Position numbers and translations under genes: made by a program. From Actinomadura pelletieri DSM 43383 (lineage in GTDB: Bacteria > Actinomycetota > Actinomycetes > Streptosporangiales > Streptosporangiaceae), in contig NZ_RBWU01000001.1 of NCBI RefSeq assembly GCF_003634705.1, positions 372,001 through 436,000 on the forward strand: 64,000 bases of DNA, read 5' to 3'. Under the pieces are notes generated by a model. That model made no database searches, was not told the DNA's origin, and saw only the letters and a program-made list of their open reading frames with translations. This document shows positions 63,733 through 64,000 of the stretch, one piece after another; position 1 is the first letter of the stretch; every line of letters begins with the position of its first letter.

Positions 63733-64000
63733 TCACGCTCCCGAGGCTCGTTCTTCTTCCAGCTTCGCGACGGCCGCGAGCGCCGACTCCTTCGCGGCCT
63801 CCACGTGGTGCCGGGCGAGTTGCGCGGCGCGGGCGGCGTCCCGGTCGGTGATCGCCGCGACGAGGTCGCGGTACTCCTGGTCGGATCGCTCCCGGCGGCC
63901 GGGAATGCTCAGTGACAGCCGGCGCAGCGCGTGGATGCGCGCGTGCAGCGGCGCGAGGGTGGACGCCAGCAGGGCGTTTCTCGCCCCCGCCAGCAACAGC
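63733..64000 (-). CDS. GntR-family regulator, FCD domain (partial)
   Basis: Only the C-terminal 88 residues are in the window; the frame is open at the right edge. LHARIHALRRLSLSIPGRRERSDQEYRDLVAAITDRDAARAAQLARHHVEAAKE is the end of an FCD ligand domain with a metal-binding His. It is likely the local repressor of the CoA-dependent catabolic genes. Confidence 0.8.
   Translation of the reverse strand, partial: LLLAGARNALLASTLAPLHARIHALRRLSLSIPGRRERSDQEYRDLVAAITDRDAARAAQLARHHVEAAKESALAAVAKLEEERASGA

Overview
The window is high-GC DNA with frequent GTG and TTG starts, strong AGGAGG-type ribosome sites and typical actinobacterial families: MMPL, PknG with its GlnH/GlnX partners, furA-katG, XRE/DUF5753 regulators, DUF574-type methyltransferases and STAND ATPases. 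It is most likely chromosomal DNA of a filamentous actinomycete of the Streptosporangiales (Actinomadura-like); the genus is inference. No rRNA, tRNA, transposase or integrase was recognised.

Layout. 0-2.2 kb: 3' part of a membrane Ser/Thr kinase whose stop codon lies in the degenerate end repeat of a ten-repeat CRISPR array; no cas gene is present. 2.2-9.9 kb: orphan NarL-type histidine kinase, two translationally coupled phosphotriesterase-family proteins (one with an eroded active site), an S51-like/CysRS-tail fusion and a secreted alpha/beta hydrolase. 10.1-18.4 kb: a co-directional STAND island made of nSTAND-TM-WD40, an unrecognised 217-aa protein, NACHT-multi-TM and XRE-NB-ARC. 18.4-27.5 kb: small single genes (a secreted repeat protein, a PNPOx-fold protein, MerR-cysteine desulfurase, a spermidine-synthase-like protein, prfC, a YnfA-like protein, a SUKH-like protein, a DUF574 methyltransferase, a DUF5753 regulator) and an ArsR-type regulator coupled to a small membrane protein. 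27.7-34.0 kb: MMPL exporter, M28 aminopeptidase, a ydaO-type (c-di-AMP) riboswitch in front of an NlpC/P60 hydrolase, and a DUF4360 protein.

34.5-41.6 kb is a metal and oxidative-stress block: a 1246-aa six-cupredoxin copper oxidase of MnxG-like size, two Fur paralogues and katG. 41.6-48.6 kb is one compact operon: class III cyclase-like protein, PknG, VWA protein, GlnX, GlnH. This is the mycobacterial amino-acid-sensing PknG module with two added components. 48.7-54.2 kb holds a membrane protein followed by decayed copies of its own tail, a methyltransferase, a secreted protein, and a GH19 chitinase with an AA10 LPMO behind a palindromic operator.

54.4-64.0 kb is an unassigned CoA-dependent catabolic locus. 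Three plus-strand genes (EthD-like duplicated barrel, MBL hydrolase, AhpD/CMD-like) converge on a six-gene minus-strand operon (thiolase-like, DUF35 Zn-ribbon/OB, second EthD-like duplicate, amidohydrolase, double CoA-transferase, aldehyde dehydrogenase), with a GntR/FCD regulator cut off at the right edge.
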